Shown here piece after piece: positions 8,252-17,485 of a DNA stretch of 64,000 bases. Both the position numbers and the translations under genes were made by a program. Within the stretch, counting starts at the first letter, position 1. The number at the start of each line of letters is the position of its first letter. The stretch is from Atopostipes suicloacalis DSM 15692 (GTDB lineage: Bacteria > Bacillota > Bacilli > Lactobacillales > Carnobacteriaceae_A). The notes below the pieces were generated by a model. The model saw nothing but the letters and a program-made list of their open reading frames with translations, was not told the origin of the DNA and ran no database searches. Location of the stretch: positions 1 to 64,000 of the forward strand of contig NZ_FQUF01000003.1 of assembly GCF_900129085.1 (NCBI RefSeq), given 5' to 3'.

Positions 8252-8623
8252 TTATAGTTTTTCTTCACCAAACCACGGATCATCGCTCAAATCTTCAGAA
8301 TCATAACCTGCAACATCTGTTAATTCGACAATCCAATTTTCTGCACGATCGGTTGAATTTAATAATTCTGTATCGTCTTCTACTTCTTTATGGACATCTT
8401 TAACCGTTCCGGAAAGAGGGGAAACAATTTCTGTCACTGCTTTTGCGCCCTCTACACTTAATAAATTTTCATCTTTTGTTAAGTGACTGTCACGCTCAAT
8501 GTCAGGAAGTTCTGCATACATAACGTCCCCTACATCATCTTGGCCTTTGACAGATAAACCTAGACAATAAGAATCTTCCAATTTTTCTACCCATAATCCA
8601 CTTTTCGTATATTTTATTGTCAT
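8252..8623 (-). CDS. gcvH: Stand-alone GcvH-like lipoyl-domain protein
   Basis: Small (123-residue) GcvH-type carrier. The segment SVEGAKAVTEIVSPLSGTV matches the lipoyl-lysine hairpin of glycine cleavage H proteins, with the modified Lys expected in GAKAV at about residue 62. The C-terminal DDPWFGEEKL parallels the GWF end of H proteins. No gcvT, gcvP or lipoate ligase gene is nearby, so it may serve as a lipoyl relay or scavenging carrier, a role known for GcvH in several Firmicutes. A good ribosome-binding site (AAAGGAAG) precedes it. It lies downstream of the YihY gene and is possibly co-transcribed. Confidence 0.85.
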   Translation of the reverse strand: MTIKYTKSGLWVEKLEDSYCLGLSVKGQDDVGDVMYAELPDIERDSHLTKDENLLSVEGAKAVTEIVSPLSGTVKDVHKEVEDDTELLNSTDRAENWIVELTDVAGYDSEDLSDDPWFGEEKL

Positions 8624-8664
8624 TCAAATTCTTCCTTTCAGAATAGAATAGAGTGATTCATCCA

Positions 8665-9642
8665 TTAATTAACTTTATAAATTTTTCGCTTTAGAAGAAT
8701 GGTGTCAGATTCATTTGGATAACCAGGCCACTTTCTTTTGGCTCTTTCTTCTTTTTCATGGACTTGCATTTCATAATCAGGTACCGATATATTATTCTTT
8801 AGTTCAAAAATGAGGGTATTGATTAATGCCCCAAATAAAATCACGGTGTTTGCCAAGAATAAAAAGAGCATTAAGACGATAAATCCACCTAATGTTTGAT
8901 TTGTAATCGCATCCCCACCCATCAATCGACTAATTAAAGTAAAGGTTTGCGAAAGAATCATCAAACCAACAGACGCAAAAACAGCTCCTGGAATAGAATA
9001 TTTTATTTTTAAATGATGATTCGGTAAGAATTGGTAAATAATGATCGTTACAATAATTAAAATAAGCGGTAATGTAATCCATCGTGCATGTAATAAACCT
9101 TGTAGAAAAGGGATTTCAATCTCAAAGTAATCCCGCACAAAATTTAAAATCTGTTCGCCAAAGACAAAGACAACTAATGCACTTCCAACAAGGAGTAAAA
9201 TAGCAATCATAATGACTAAAGATAAGATCCGGGCAATAATAAAGTTGTTTTTAAGTTTAACGCCATAAACCTCATCTAAAACCCTGCGCAATGTAGAGAA
9301 AACATTACTCGCTGACCAAATGGACGCTAACAACCCAATTGAAATCGCTCCACCACTTGCACTTGCTAGATAATCTTTGACAATCGGAACAAGCATCGTC
9401 GTCACATCCGGTGGGAATGAGCTTTCAATAAATGAAATGGCTTGATCCGGGCTGAAAGGCAACAAGGGAATAAGATTCGCTAAGACTAATAATAAAGGAA
9501 TTAAAGATAACAACAAATAATAAGCCATAGCCGCCGCACCTTGCATGACATTGGCTCGCTTCCAATTTTCCATTATAATTTTTGTAGCATGAACGATACT
9601 TCCTAATTTGCCGTTAGAAAGAACCTTTTGGTCGTGTTTCAT
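8665..9642 (-). CDS. YihY/BrkB-family membrane protein
   Basis: Integral membrane protein of 325 residues with about six hydrophobic helices. MQGAAAMAYYLLLSLIPLLL near residue 35 is the family hallmark, followed by the SIWSASNVFSTLRR motif and a charged cytoplasmic tail. The family was once called ribonuclease BN by mistake; its biochemical role is not established. AAAGGAGGC upstream supports the start. It sits between the DUF2969 gene and gcvH on the same strand with short gaps, so these may form one transcription unit. Confidence 0.85.
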   Translation of the reverse strand: MKHDQKVLSNGKLGSIVHATKIIMENWKRANVMQGAAAMAYYLLLSLIPLLLVLANLIPLLPFSPDQAISFIESSFPPDVTTMLVPIVKDYLASASGGAISIGLLASIWSASNVFSTLRRVLDEVYGVKLKNNFIIARILSLVIMIAILLLVGSALVVFVFGEQILNFVRDYFEIEIPFLQGLLHARWITLPLILIIVTIIIYQFLPNHHLKIKYSIPGAVFASVGLMILSQTFTLISRLMGGDAITNQTLGGFIVLMLFLFLANTVILFGALINTLIFELKNNISVPDYEMQVHEKEERAKRKWPGYPNESDTILLKRKIYKVN

Positions 9643-9695
9643 AGAAAATAGCCTCCTTTAACTGTTTCATAAAGAATACTTTCTCACACATAAAA

Positions 9696-9926
9696 TTATT
9701 TATGTAAGTTATATTCAGCAATAATTGAACGCACAGCATCTTCGATGGACACGGCGGTTCCTTTACGGCCATTTTCGTAAACGACTTGATAATGGCGATC
9801 TTCTTCTCCTCGAAGGACCTCACCAATTTTTTGGTCTTTAGCCAGAACTTCTAGTTCTGTAACCGTATCACTGTCATTTTTTCCAGCAATAATACTGATT
9901 TCTTCTTCTTTTTTCTTACGAGCCAC
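9696..9926 (-). CDS. DUF2969-family small protein
   Basis: A 76-residue soluble protein with a Lys/Glu-rich start and a C terminus ending in IIAEYNLHK. Size, the central IGEVLRGEEDRHYQVVYENG and the YNLH end resemble DUF2969 proteins found mainly in Lactobacillales; no function is known. GGGAG precedes the ATG. The assignment rests on recalled similarity and is moderate. Confidence 0.6.
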   Translation of the reverse strand: MARKKKEEEISIIAGKNDSDTVTELEVLAKDQKIGEVLRGEEDRHYQVVYENGRKGTAVSIEDAVRSIIAEYNLHK

Positions 9927-9990
9927 TAGACTCCCTACTCTCTATTTATAAATCTATAGTATAACAATACGGCAAAGTTTGATTTGAAGC

Positions 9991-10037
9991 AAGAAAAAAA
10001 GCCCTCTAAAAATTTAATTTTAAAAAGGCTTTTTCTT
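9991..10037 (-). terminator. Terminator after the thioredoxin-like gene
   Basis: On the minus strand AAGAAAAAGCC pairs with GGCTTTTTTTCTT, with an inner A/T stem. The run of T in the 3' arm fits termination of the gene at 10058-10441. Confidence 0.75.
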
Positions 10038-10057
10038 AATCGAACTAAAATGATGGT

Positions 10058-10441
10058 TTATTCTGTTGCTTCAACAATTTCTAAAATTTCTTCTGCATCT
10101 AATGAACTATCACATTTGACGACCATCCCTGCAGTCTCTGACGAATATAGAAGGCCCGGAACGGTGGGAACATCATATTTTTCACGTAATTCATTCACTT
10201 CTTGTTCATACTCTGGATGTTGGGCATGCACATAATGGATCTTTAGGTGATGTTCCTTGGCTAAAGGGCCTAATGTTTTTACAAAACGACGACAATAAGG
10301 GCAAGTTTCTCGACCTATATAAACGATATTCCCCTCTTTTGCTTCTAGTAATTCATCTGCTTCTTTAGGTGTCGTTTCTTCAAATGATTTGGCTTCACCT
10401 AAATATTGATCAATTTCTATCTCAAGATCTTTATCTTCCAT
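10058..10441 (-). CDS. Thioredoxin-fold protein with CPYC motif
   Basis: A 127-residue cytoplasmic protein (no signal peptide). The redox motif is in YIGRETCPYCRRF at about residues 41-53, and the conserved cis-Pro region is DVPTVPGLLY. CPYC is the glutaredoxin-type active site, but the layout resembles the thioredoxin-like bacteriocin-accessory/PedC group of lactic acid bacteria. No bacteriocin gene is adjacent. The N-terminal 35 residues are acidic and helical. It is probably a thiol-disulfide exchange protein with an unknown partner. Confidence 0.75.
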   Translation of the reverse strand: MEDKDLEIEIDQYLGEAKSFEETTPKEADELLEAKEGNIVYIGRETCPYCRRFVKTLGPLAKEHHLKIHYVHAQHPEYEQEVNELREKYDVPTVPGLLYSSETAGMVVKCDSSLDAEEILEIVEATE

Positions 10442-10525
10442 TTGTATAACCTCCTAAATGTATTTCTATTTTTATTATAATACAAGTAGGATTCAGATAT
10501 AAGTATTTCGTTTCAAATCTATTTT

Positions 10526-12079
10526 TTAGTCAGTCAACGTCCAATGTTCCTTAAATAAATTCGAATCCATCTCTTTTAATGAATCAGAAATCACTGGTTT
10601 AAATTCCATCCATTTTAAAACATCTTCTTCCAAATCTAAACCAGGAGCAATTTCGATTAAACGCATTTGCCCCTTTTCTGTAAAATCAAAAACAGCGCGA
10701 TCAGTCACCACCAAAATATCTTTGTCTTTCTCCCGAGCATATTTGGCTGAAAAAGTGACATATGGAAGTTTTTCGACAAATTTTGGTTGAACACCCTCTT
10801 CTTCAATAACCAAATGCCCATCTTTTATTATTGTTTTTCCTTTCACAACAAAAGTACCTACAAAAATAATCTTTTTAGCTCCATGAGAAATATCTATCAT
10901 TCCTCCCGGCCCAAAAATATGATCTCCTAATTTTGTTGTATTCATATCACCCGTTGCATTTAATTGTCCAAAACCTAGAACGGCTACATCTAAACCTTCC
11001 CCATGGTAAAAATTAAACATATCTTCCGTATGAATGACCGCATCTGCATTATAATTCGGCGCATAATCAATTCCTGTGGCGGGAAGTCCACCAATAGATC
11101 CCATATCTGTATTCAAAGAATATTCCTCAATGACTTTGGATTCTGCTAAAATCTCCCCAACATAAGCAGCAATCCCATTCCCTAAATTTACTATTGCACC
11201 TTTAGTAAGCTCTTGACTCGCTCTTCTAACAATTGCTTTTTTAGGAGATAAAGGCATATTTAATTGAGTAACTAAAGGAACTCGTATTTCATTAGATAAG
11301 GCGGGGTTATAATAAGTACCAGCCGTCTGCATATGGTATTTTTCTTCAGCAACAACGACATAATTGACAAAAGCACCTGGAACAAAGATGTCTTTTGCGG
11401 GAAAGATGTGTTCTTCAACCATTTGTTCAACCTGGGCGATGACGACACCTCCTGCATTATGTGCGGCCATAGCTAATGAGAGAGACTCAAGTTTATGCGT
11501 TTCATGTTGAATCGATAGGTTTCCCTTTTTATCTGCATAGGTCGCTTTAATAAACGCTACATTTATAGGTAGAGGTTTATAATGTAACCATTTTTCTCCA
11601 TTTAATTCAATTTCACTTACGATATCTTCAGCTGCTTCGGCTTTTTGGTTCAACTTTCCTCCTTCATTTTTAGGATCAACGAAAGTATCTAGCCCTACTT
11701 GACTGAAAACTCCCGGGCCTTTTCCAGCGGCATTACGATATAACTTTCCAATAATTCCTTGAGGGAGTTGAAACATTTCAAATTGATTCACTTGTGCTGC
11801 TTGATTCGCTAATGGAGATGTTGCAATATGAGAGGCTACGACTCTTTTTAGAAGTCCAGGTTCAATCAGGTGATCCAAGCCTCTTCCCTCACCTACTCCA
11901 ATTCCAGCTGTTGTGCTGAATGTAATGTTTTTAGGCTGCTGATGTTTTTTATAATACTCACCTAAACCAGCCAATAATTGTTCAGGCAGCCCGCCAATTC
12001 CAAATGAAGTCGTTCCAATCGTTGCTTCGTCTGGAATATGCTGCATGACTTCGATATATGAGCGTTCCTTACTTTTCAT
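10526..12079 (-). CDS. fadX: Acyl-CoA/acetate CoA-transferase (FadX/YdiF/Pct family) with Asp at the catalytic Glu position
   Basis: Family I CoA-transferase with fused alpha and beta halves in 517 residues, the size of propionate/acetoacetate CoA-transferases and of FadX in staphylococcal fad loci. It would move CoA between acyl groups and acetate or acetoacetate. Motifs include TTAGIGVGEGRGLDHL in the N-terminal half and GSIGGLPATG, FGPGGMIDIS and KKIIFVGTF in the C-terminal half. In relatives the glutamate forming the glutamyl-CoA thioester sits in an ExGxIGG context. Here the aligned residue is Asp325 (codon 11107-11105, GAT). It is the last gene of the beta-oxidation cluster, about 65 bases after an acyl-CoA dehydrogenase gene. 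Confidence 0.85.
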   Translation of the reverse strand: MKSKERSYIEVMQHIPDEATIGTTSFGIGGLPEQLLAGLGEYYKKHQQPKNITFSTTAGIGVGEGRGLDHLIEPGLLKRVVASHIATSPLANQAAQVNQFEMFQLPQGIIGKLYRNAAGKGPGVFSQVGLDTFVDPKNEGGKLNQKAEAAEDIVSEIELNGEKWLHYKPLPINVAFIKATYADKKGNLSIQHETHKLESLSLAMAAHNAGGVVIAQVEQMVEEHIFPAKDIFVPGAFVNYVVVAEEKYHMQTAGTYYNPALSNEIRVPLVTQLNMPLSPKKAIVRRASQELTKGAIVNLGNGIAAYVGEILAESKVIEEYSLNTDMGSIGGLPATGIDYAPNYNADAVIHTEDMFNFYHGEGLDVAVLGFGQLNATGDMNTTKLGDHIFGPGGMIDISHGAKKIIFVGTFVVKGKTIIKDGHLVIEEEGVQPKFVEKLPYVTFSAKYAREKDKDILVVTDRAVFDFTEKGQMRLIEIAPGLDLEEDVLKWMEFKPVISDSLKEMDSNLFKEHWTLTD

Positions 12080-12143
12080 TTTGCACCTCTTAACTTTACT
12101 TGGTCTTTTAAATCACTTATTCATTATGAATCATTTATAACGT

Positions 12144-13346
12144 TTAAGCAAATGCTCCTTTACCCGTTAAATGGCGGCCAATAATTAAACTATTGATTTC
12201 ATGCGTTCCTTCATATGAATAAATGGCCTCGGCATCTCCAAAGAATTTTGCCACTTTATGTTCTACAGTAATTCCATTTCCTCCGCAAATCTCACGACCT
12301 AGAGCTGCTGTCTCTCGTAATAAGCGAGCATTTTGCATTTTGGCTACTGAGGCTGGGACTTCTGCAAATTCTCCAGCAGCTTGTAATGTTGCTAAACGGT
12401 AAGATAACCCAATCCCAGTAACTGTGTTTGCTTCCATTCGAGCCAGCTTTTCTTGAATTAATTGAAACTTTGTAATTGAACGACCAAATTGTTCTCTTTC
12501 TTTTGCATATTCCAAGGCATATTTTAGTGAACCGGCATGTGTTCCAGATGTAATATGCGTCACATCCGCTCGTGTAGTGTATAAAATTCTAGACACATCT
12601 TTGAATGATGTAATATTCGGTAAACGATATTCATTTTTTACTTTTACATGATCTAGAGTAATATGTCCGTTTTGGACGAGACGTAACGCAATCTTGCCAT
12701 CAATCTTTTCTACGCTTAATCCCTCACTATCTCCCGGAACTAAAAAGCATAGAATCTCATTGGTTTCCGGATTTTTCGCAAATATGGGAAGAATATCAGC
12801 TGTTGCTGCTCCACCAATCCAACGTTTTTCGCCATTGATTACCCAAGTATCTCCCTTTTTAACAGCAGTCGTGGCTAAACCACCTGCAATATCGGAACCA
12901 TGATCGGGCTCTGTTAAACCAAAGCATGTTTGCATTTCAAAAGAAGCAAACTTCGGCCCATAATACGCAATTTGTTCGGGCGAACCTCCTTGTAATAATG
13001 TCGTATAGCCAAGGCCTGCATGGACCGCAAAAAAGGTCGCTAGTGATGTATCTGTCCGTGCTAGTTCATACAAGCGAAATAGATTGAAATATTCACTTAC
13101 CTTATGTTCTCCTTCTCTACCTTCAAATAAATCGGGATGATTCATTAAGCCTAAATCTGTGATAGCTTTAAACTCTTCAAAAGGAAAGGTTTCGTTTTTC
13201 CAGTGTTCTTCAATCACCGGTTCAAGTTTTGTTTCTAAAATTTCTCGTAATTTAACGAGTAAATCAACTTCTTTTTCTGTTAGCTTTTCACTATATCTTA
13301 ACAAGTCTTCAGGATAAAGTTCCTGTAGTATTTCTGCTTTATTCAT
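12144..13346 (-). CDS. Acyl-CoA dehydrogenase (paralogue 2)
   Basis: A 400-residue FAD-dependent acyl-CoA dehydrogenase. Visible motifs are FGLTEPDHGSD (about residues 142-152) and INGEKRWIGG. The catalytic Glu379 lies in YEGTH, and the C-terminal GRHLTGKGAF matches the glutaryl-CoA dehydrogenase-like branch. The N-terminal LYPEDLLRYSEKLTEKEVD is shared with the two other copies in this window. It starts 6 bases after the nitronate-monooxygenase-like gene, so the two are co-transcribed. Substrate chain length is unknown. Confidence 0.9.
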   Translation of the reverse strand: MNKAEILQELYPEDLLRYSEKLTEKEVDLLVKLREILETKLEPVIEEHWKNETFPFEEFKAITDLGLMNHPDLFEGREGEHKVSEYFNLFRLYELARTDTSLATFFAVHAGLGYTTLLQGGSPEQIAYYGPKFASFEMQTCFGLTEPDHGSDIAGGLATTAVKKGDTWVINGEKRWIGGAATADILPIFAKNPETNEILCFLVPGDSEGLSVEKIDGKIALRLVQNGHITLDHVKVKNEYRLPNITSFKDVSRILYTTRADVTHITSGTHAGSLKYALEYAKEREQFGRSITKFQLIQEKLARMEANTVTGIGLSYRLATLQAAGEFAEVPASVAKMQNARLLRETAALGREICGGNGITVEHKVAKFFGDAEAIYSYEGTHEINSLIIGRHLTGKGAFA

Positions 13347-13352
13347 TTGGTC

Positions 13353-14345
13353 TCATCCTTTTTGCAGGCTTAATTTATTTACAAGCTGGTTCATATATTC
13401 ATGTGTTTCATAAAAATCACGAACAATCTGTTCAACAAGTTCTCTAGCCGGAGTAATTTCATGAACACGTCCAATTCCTTGCCCCACACTTAATTGGGCT
13501 TCATCATACTTGCCTTCTTTCATTTTTTCATAAGAGCGAATCCCTGATATAAGGGGCATTAATTCTTCTAAAGTAGCTCCTTCTGCTTCTTTTGCTAGAA
13601 TCTTTTGTGCAAATGGATTATTCGCAACCCGCATCGCATTATTTAGTGATTTCATAGTTAGAACCGTTCCATTTTCTGGAACCGTTAATAACGCTTGGCG
13701 ATAGGCCTCGGAAGCATTCACTTCTGGTGTAGCTAAAAAGCGAGTTCCCATTAATACCCCATCTACCCCTAGAGACATTGCTGAATACATACTTTTTCCA
13801 TCAACAATTCCTCCACTCGCAATGACTGGAACGTCCAACTCTTCGACAGCTTTTGCCCAAAGAATCTGACCGGCTACTTGATCAGAACCTGGGTGTCCGC
13901 CCCCTTCTGTTCCTACCAAGACAATAATATCCGCCCCATCTTTTTGTGCGGCTTTAGCATGTCGAATCGAAGTGACTTTATGCATAATCGGAATACCCGC
14001 TTTTTTAATGGGCTCAATAAATTTTGCCGGTCGCTGTCCAGAGGTTTCAATCACAGGAACTTCTTCTTCGATTAACACATCGATATAATCAAAAATAACC
14101 TCTGGAACCACTACTTCCGGAACCAAAGAAATATTAAAACCAAATGGCTTATCCGTTAACGCTTTCATTTTTCTGATTTCTTTACGAAGTTCTTCTGTGT
14201 TTGGAAAGGCCATTGAAGGAATCAAGCCTAAACCACCAGCATTTGAAACTTCTGAAGCTAGTTCAGCCAAAGACATATATTGCATGGAGCCTTGAATAAT
14301 TGGATACTCAATACCGAGCATCTCTGTCAGTCGTGTTTTAATCAT
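13353..14345 (-). CDS. Nitronate monooxygenase / FabK-like FMN enzyme
   Basis: TIM-barrel flavoenzyme of 330 residues. PIIQGSMQYMS at the N terminus, GTEGGGHPGS (about residues 175-184, conserved His), VIASGGIVDG and GVDGVLMGTRFLAT are the FMN/phosphate-binding motifs of the 2-nitropropane dioxygenase/FabK superfamily. It may oxidise nitronates, or act as a flavin enoyl reductase in the fatty-acid context. It lies in the fad cluster between the LysR regulator and an acyl-CoA dehydrogenase gene, in one transcript. The location suggests a role linked to unsaturated or unusual acyl chains, which is inference. Confidence 0.8.
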   Translation of the reverse strand: MIKTRLTEMLGIEYPIIQGSMQYMSLAELASEVSNAGGLGLIPSMAFPNTEELRKEIRKMKALTDKPFGFNISLVPEVVVPEVIFDYIDVLIEEEVPVIETSGQRPAKFIEPIKKAGIPIMHKVTSIRHAKAAQKDGADIIVLVGTEGGGHPGSDQVAGQILWAKAVEELDVPVIASGGIVDGKSMYSAMSLGVDGVLMGTRFLATPEVNASEAYRQALLTVPENGTVLTMKSLNNAMRVANNPFAQKILAKEAEGATLEELMPLISGIRSYEKMKEGKYDEAQLSVGQGIGRVHEITPARELVEQIVRDFYETHEYMNQLVNKLSLQKG

Positions 14346-14379
14346 TTTATTTCTCCTCTATTTTTTAAATTTTAAATTT

Positions 14380-15324
14380 CTAGAATTCTTCTAAAAAGTC
14401 ATATCTTAATGTGTGATCATCAAAATGGAAATTCTCTAAAATTGAATTAAACACAAAAGATTCCACTGGAGCGTAAACTTTCTTTTTCGGGCGAGCGAGT
14501 ACGGGGATATAAGAGATGGGATCTTCAAATCTTTTTTCGACCACTCCAATATGCTCTACTCTTGAAATAAATTGACTGAAATAAATAGTAGGTAAAATTG
14601 CCATGTGTCTGTTATCTACAACAGATTCAATCATGTAATCCCAGGAAGCTGAAGTAAAGAGTAAATTATCTTTTGCTTTTTTAGTTTCTAGTTTTTTATT
14701 CACTAGGTGATAGACTTTATCTTTCTCATTATAAGTAGCAAAGGGATAGTCATTGAGATCGCTCCATTTAAGCAAACGTTTCTTTGAAAGTGGGTGGTTA
14801 GGATCCATAAAAGCAACAATTTCTGTACGCATTAATTGGTACACTTCAAAGTCTTCTGGTTGTAACTCTGCTGGTTCTACTAATATCGCTGCGTGAATGG
14901 TTTGATCCATGAGCATTTCTCTTAATTCAAGCGTCCCTGCTTCGACAATTTCTATATAAGCGTCTGGGTTATCTAAGATAAATCGAGGGATAAACTTCGT
15001 AAAAAACAAGCGTAAAATTGTTGGATGCATTCCGATTTTAATGGTCCCTTTTTGTTGGGAAGATTCATCTTTTAACGTGTTTTCTAAATTATAATATTTA
15101 TCTAAGACGAGTAAGGCTGATTGATAAATTTTTTCTCCAGAAGGCGTTAAGGCAACAATTTTTCCTTTCCTTCGAACAAATAAATCGACTTCATATTGAT
15201 CTTCAAATCCCTTAACAAATTGACTAATAGCGGATTGGGATACATAGAGTTTTTGGGAAGCAACCGTAATATTATAGTTGGATTGTACAATTTCTACTAG
15301 GTATTTCATTTGTGTAATGTTCAT
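14380..15324 (-). CDS. LysR-family transcriptional regulator in the fad cluster
   Basis: A 314-residue LysR-type regulator. The N-terminal winged helix-turn-helix is in MKYLVEIVQSNYNITVASQ and LYVSQSAISQFVKGFEDQYE (about residues 6-45). The effector-binding domain starts near residue 90 with TIKIGMHPTI. GGAGGC lies a few bases upstream of the ATG. It is embedded in the beta-oxidation cluster on the same strand, 34 bases before the NMO-like gene, so it is probably a local regulator sensing an acyl-CoA or fatty acid; the ligand is unknown. Confidence 0.88.
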   Translation of the reverse strand: MNITQMKYLVEIVQSNYNITVASQKLYVSQSAISQFVKGFEDQYEVDLFVRRKGKIVALTPSGEKIYQSALLVLDKYYNLENTLKDESSQQKGTIKIGMHPTILRLFFTKFIPRFILDNPDAYIEIVEAGTLELREMLMDQTIHAAILVEPAELQPEDFEVYQLMRTEIVAFMDPNHPLSKKRLLKWSDLNDYPFATYNEKDKVYHLVNKKLETKKAKDNLLFTSASWDYMIESVVDNRHMAILPTIYFSQFISRVEHIGVVEKRFEDPISYIPVLARPKKKVYAPVESFVFNSILENFHFDDHTLRYDFLEEF

Positions 15325-15381
15325 TTTTTTATGCCTCCAAGCAAAATAGTTGTATCTCTATTTTAGCATAATTATGGAGAA

Positions 15382-16164
15382 TTATTTTTTAAAGTCCGGT
15401 TTTCTCTTACTTAAAAAGGCGGCTACTGCTTCTTTATGTTCTTTACTTTTTGAACTTTTATGCATATATTCTGCTTCTTTTTGATTGAATGCTTCGATTT
15501 CAGGATAAAACATTTCTGCCATTAAAGCTTTTTGATAACCTATGGCTTCCGTTGGTGCTTGAACAAGCTTTGTAGCTAGTTGATTTGCCGCTTCCTCAAG
15601 GTCTTCATCGAGAACCACGTCATAAGCTATTCCGTACTCTTGTGCAAGAGTTGCCGTAATGGGTTCATTTAACATCACGTGTTTTTTTGTTTGAAAGGTA
15701 CCAATTGCTTGGTGAAGGGTATAAATTAAAGCCGTATCTCCTGGAAAAGCCATATTAATAAAAGCAGGAATAAGTTGGCTATTTTCTCCCATCAAAATAA
15801 AGTCGCAAGCCATGGCTAACCCTAAGCCGGCTCCTGCAGCCACACCGTTAATAGCTGCAATTACGGGTTTTGAATTTTTCTTAATACTTTTAACCATTTG
15901 TCCGGTTAAGAGTACATTTTCTTCACTAATATTTTCTTCATTATCAATCATCTTTTGGAAGAAACGGATATCTCCCCCCGAACAAAAATATTTCCCTGTT
16001 CCCGTTAAGATAGCGACATCAATTTGTTCATTTTCATTTATTTTATGCATCACATCAATTATCTCTTCATACGTTTCTTCTGAAAAAGCATTTCCATATT
16101 CAGGACGGTTAATTGTAACGATCGCTATATGATTTTTTTGTGTATATAATATTGTTTGATACAT
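15382..16164 (-). CDS. Enoyl-CoA hydratase/isomerase family protein
   Basis: Crotonase-fold protein of 260 residues. RPEYGNAFSEETYEEI matches the N-terminal CoA-binding region, FCSGGDIRFF and GVAAGAGLGLAMACDF form the oxyanion-hole region, and there is an Ala/Gly-rich active-site helix. The catalytic Glu pair of classical hydratases is not obvious: the second site reads NMAFPGDTAL where hydratases often have a Glu. Isomerase or other crotonase chemistry is therefore possible. ATG 16164 is chosen because GGAG lies at the right distance; an upstream in-frame codon would lie inside the terminator. It probably supplements FadB. Confidence 0.82.
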   Translation of the reverse strand: MYQTILYTQKNHIAIVTINRPEYGNAFSEETYEEIIDVMHKINENEQIDVAILTGTGKYFCSGGDIRFFQKMIDNEENISEENVLLTGQMVKSIKKNSKPVIAAINGVAAGAGLGLAMACDFILMGENSQLIPAFINMAFPGDTALIYTLHQAIGTFQTKKHVMLNEPITATLAQEYGIAYDVVLDEDLEEAANQLATKLVQAPTEAIGYQKALMAEMFYPEIEAFNQKEAEYMHKSSKSKEHKEAVAAFLSKRKPDFKK

Positions 16165-16182
16165 TTTATTCTCCTTCAATTG

Positions 16183-16225
16183 ATAAAAAACAAAGGCTAT
16201 TTCATCCTTCTCCAATGAAATAGCC
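16183..16225 (-). terminator. Terminator/attenuator between thiolase and enoyl-CoA hydratase genes
   Basis: An 11-bp perfect stem, GGCTATTTCAT with ATGAAATAGCC, is followed on the minus strand by TTTGTTTTTT. It would end transcripts of the synthetase-to-thiolase part of the cluster. No separate promoter is evident before the hydratase gene, so partial read-through is likely. Confidence 0.8.
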
Positions 16226-16242
16226 CATCGTTTATTTATTCT

Positions 16243-17439
16243 TTATGATTCATTGTGAAGATATTCAAATATTCCTGCTGCTCCCATACCTACACCAATA
16301 CACATTGAAACGAGTCCATATTTTGAATCTGGTCGTCTCGACATTTCATTGAGTAGACGAGCTGTTAAGATAGCTCCAGTTGCGCCCAGCGGATGACCTA
16401 AAGAAATCGCTCCACCATTCACATTCGTAATATCTGTATCAATATTCAATTCACGAACAGAAGCTAAAGCTTGTGCAGCAAACGCTTCGTTTAGTTCGAT
16501 TAAATCCATATCTTTTAGTTCTAAATCAGCTAACTTCAATACTTCAGGAATCGCATAAGCTGGACCAATTCCCATTAGCTTAGGATCTACCCCCACTGCC
16601 TTAAATCCGACAAAGCGTGCGATGGGTTTAATGCCAAGCTCTTTTACTTTGTCACCAGACATTAAAATGACAAATCCTGCTCCATCACTAATTTGTGAAG
16701 AAGAAGCGGCCGTTACTGTCCCATCCGCTTTAAAAATAGTAGGAAGTTTCGCTAAGGTTTCCATCGACGATTCCGGACGTATTCCTTCATCTTGATCAAA
16801 CATTTCTTTCGTTATTTTGGGTCCATTCTCTGTATAAGTGACTTTATTAATCTCAACTGGGATAATTTCATCTTTTAAGCGGCCTTCGTCTTGGGCAGCT
16901 TGCGCTCTTTGATGACTTTGTACTGCAAAAGCATCTTGATCTTCACGAGAGACCTTGTACTTCTCTGCCACATTTTCTGCCGTTAGTCCCATAGGTTGTG
17001 AGACACCTACATCTTCTTTTTGAAGTGTGGGATTATTTGTCGGTTCATTCCCACCCATTGGAACGGCACTCATAAATTCAACGCCACCTGCCGCTACAAC
17101 TTCCGCTTGTCCAGCCATAATTGAGTTGGCAGCAAGCGCTATCGTCTGTAAGCCTGAGGAACAATAACGGTTAACCGTTTGTCCAGGGACAGTATGTGGA
17201 AGACCAGCTAATAAAGCAATCGTTCGTGCAATATTTTGCCCTTGCTCTCCTTCTGGAAAGGAGTTCCCCACAATCACATCCTCAATGGAAGCTGGATCAA
17301 AATCACCTTCTACTCGATCAATAACACCTTTTAATACTTGTCCAGCAACATCATCAGCTCTTGTATGAGCATAAGCGCCTTTAGGATTTCCTTTTCCCGT
17401 TGCTGCACGTCCATAAGCAATTATATAAGCATCTTGCAT
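16243..17439 (-). CDS. fadA: Thiolase, acetyl-CoA acyltransferase (FadA)
   Basis: Cleaves 3-ketoacyl-CoA with CoA to release acetyl-CoA. The 398-residue length is standard. Nucleophile Cys93 is in NRYCSSGLQT, the active-site His is in GGAISLGHPLGATGA, and the second Cys (about 380) is in SMCIGVGMGAAG. It lies 46 bases downstream of the FadB-type gene, the usual fadBA pairing. A biosynthetic acetoacetyl-CoA thiolase is possible by sequence alone, but the context favours beta-oxidation. Confidence 0.92.
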   Translation of the reverse strand: MQDAYIIAYGRAATGKGNPKGAYAHTRADDVAGQVLKGVIDRVEGDFDPASIEDVIVGNSFPEGEQGQNIARTIALLAGLPHTVPGQTVNRYCSSGLQTIALAANSIMAGQAEVVAAGGVEFMSAVPMGGNEPTNNPTLQKEDVGVSQPMGLTAENVAEKYKVSREDQDAFAVQSHQRAQAAQDEGRLKDEIIPVEINKVTYTENGPKITKEMFDQDEGIRPESSMETLAKLPTIFKADGTVTAASSSQISDGAGFVILMSGDKVKELGIKPIARFVGFKAVGVDPKLMGIGPAYAIPEVLKLADLELKDMDLIELNEAFAAQALASVRELNIDTDITNVNGGAISLGHPLGATGAILTARLLNEMSRRPDSKYGLVSMCIGVGMGAAGIFEYLHNES

Positions 17440-17485
17440 ATCTATTCATTCCCCTTTTATTTTCTGAATCGTGACTGTTTTATAA

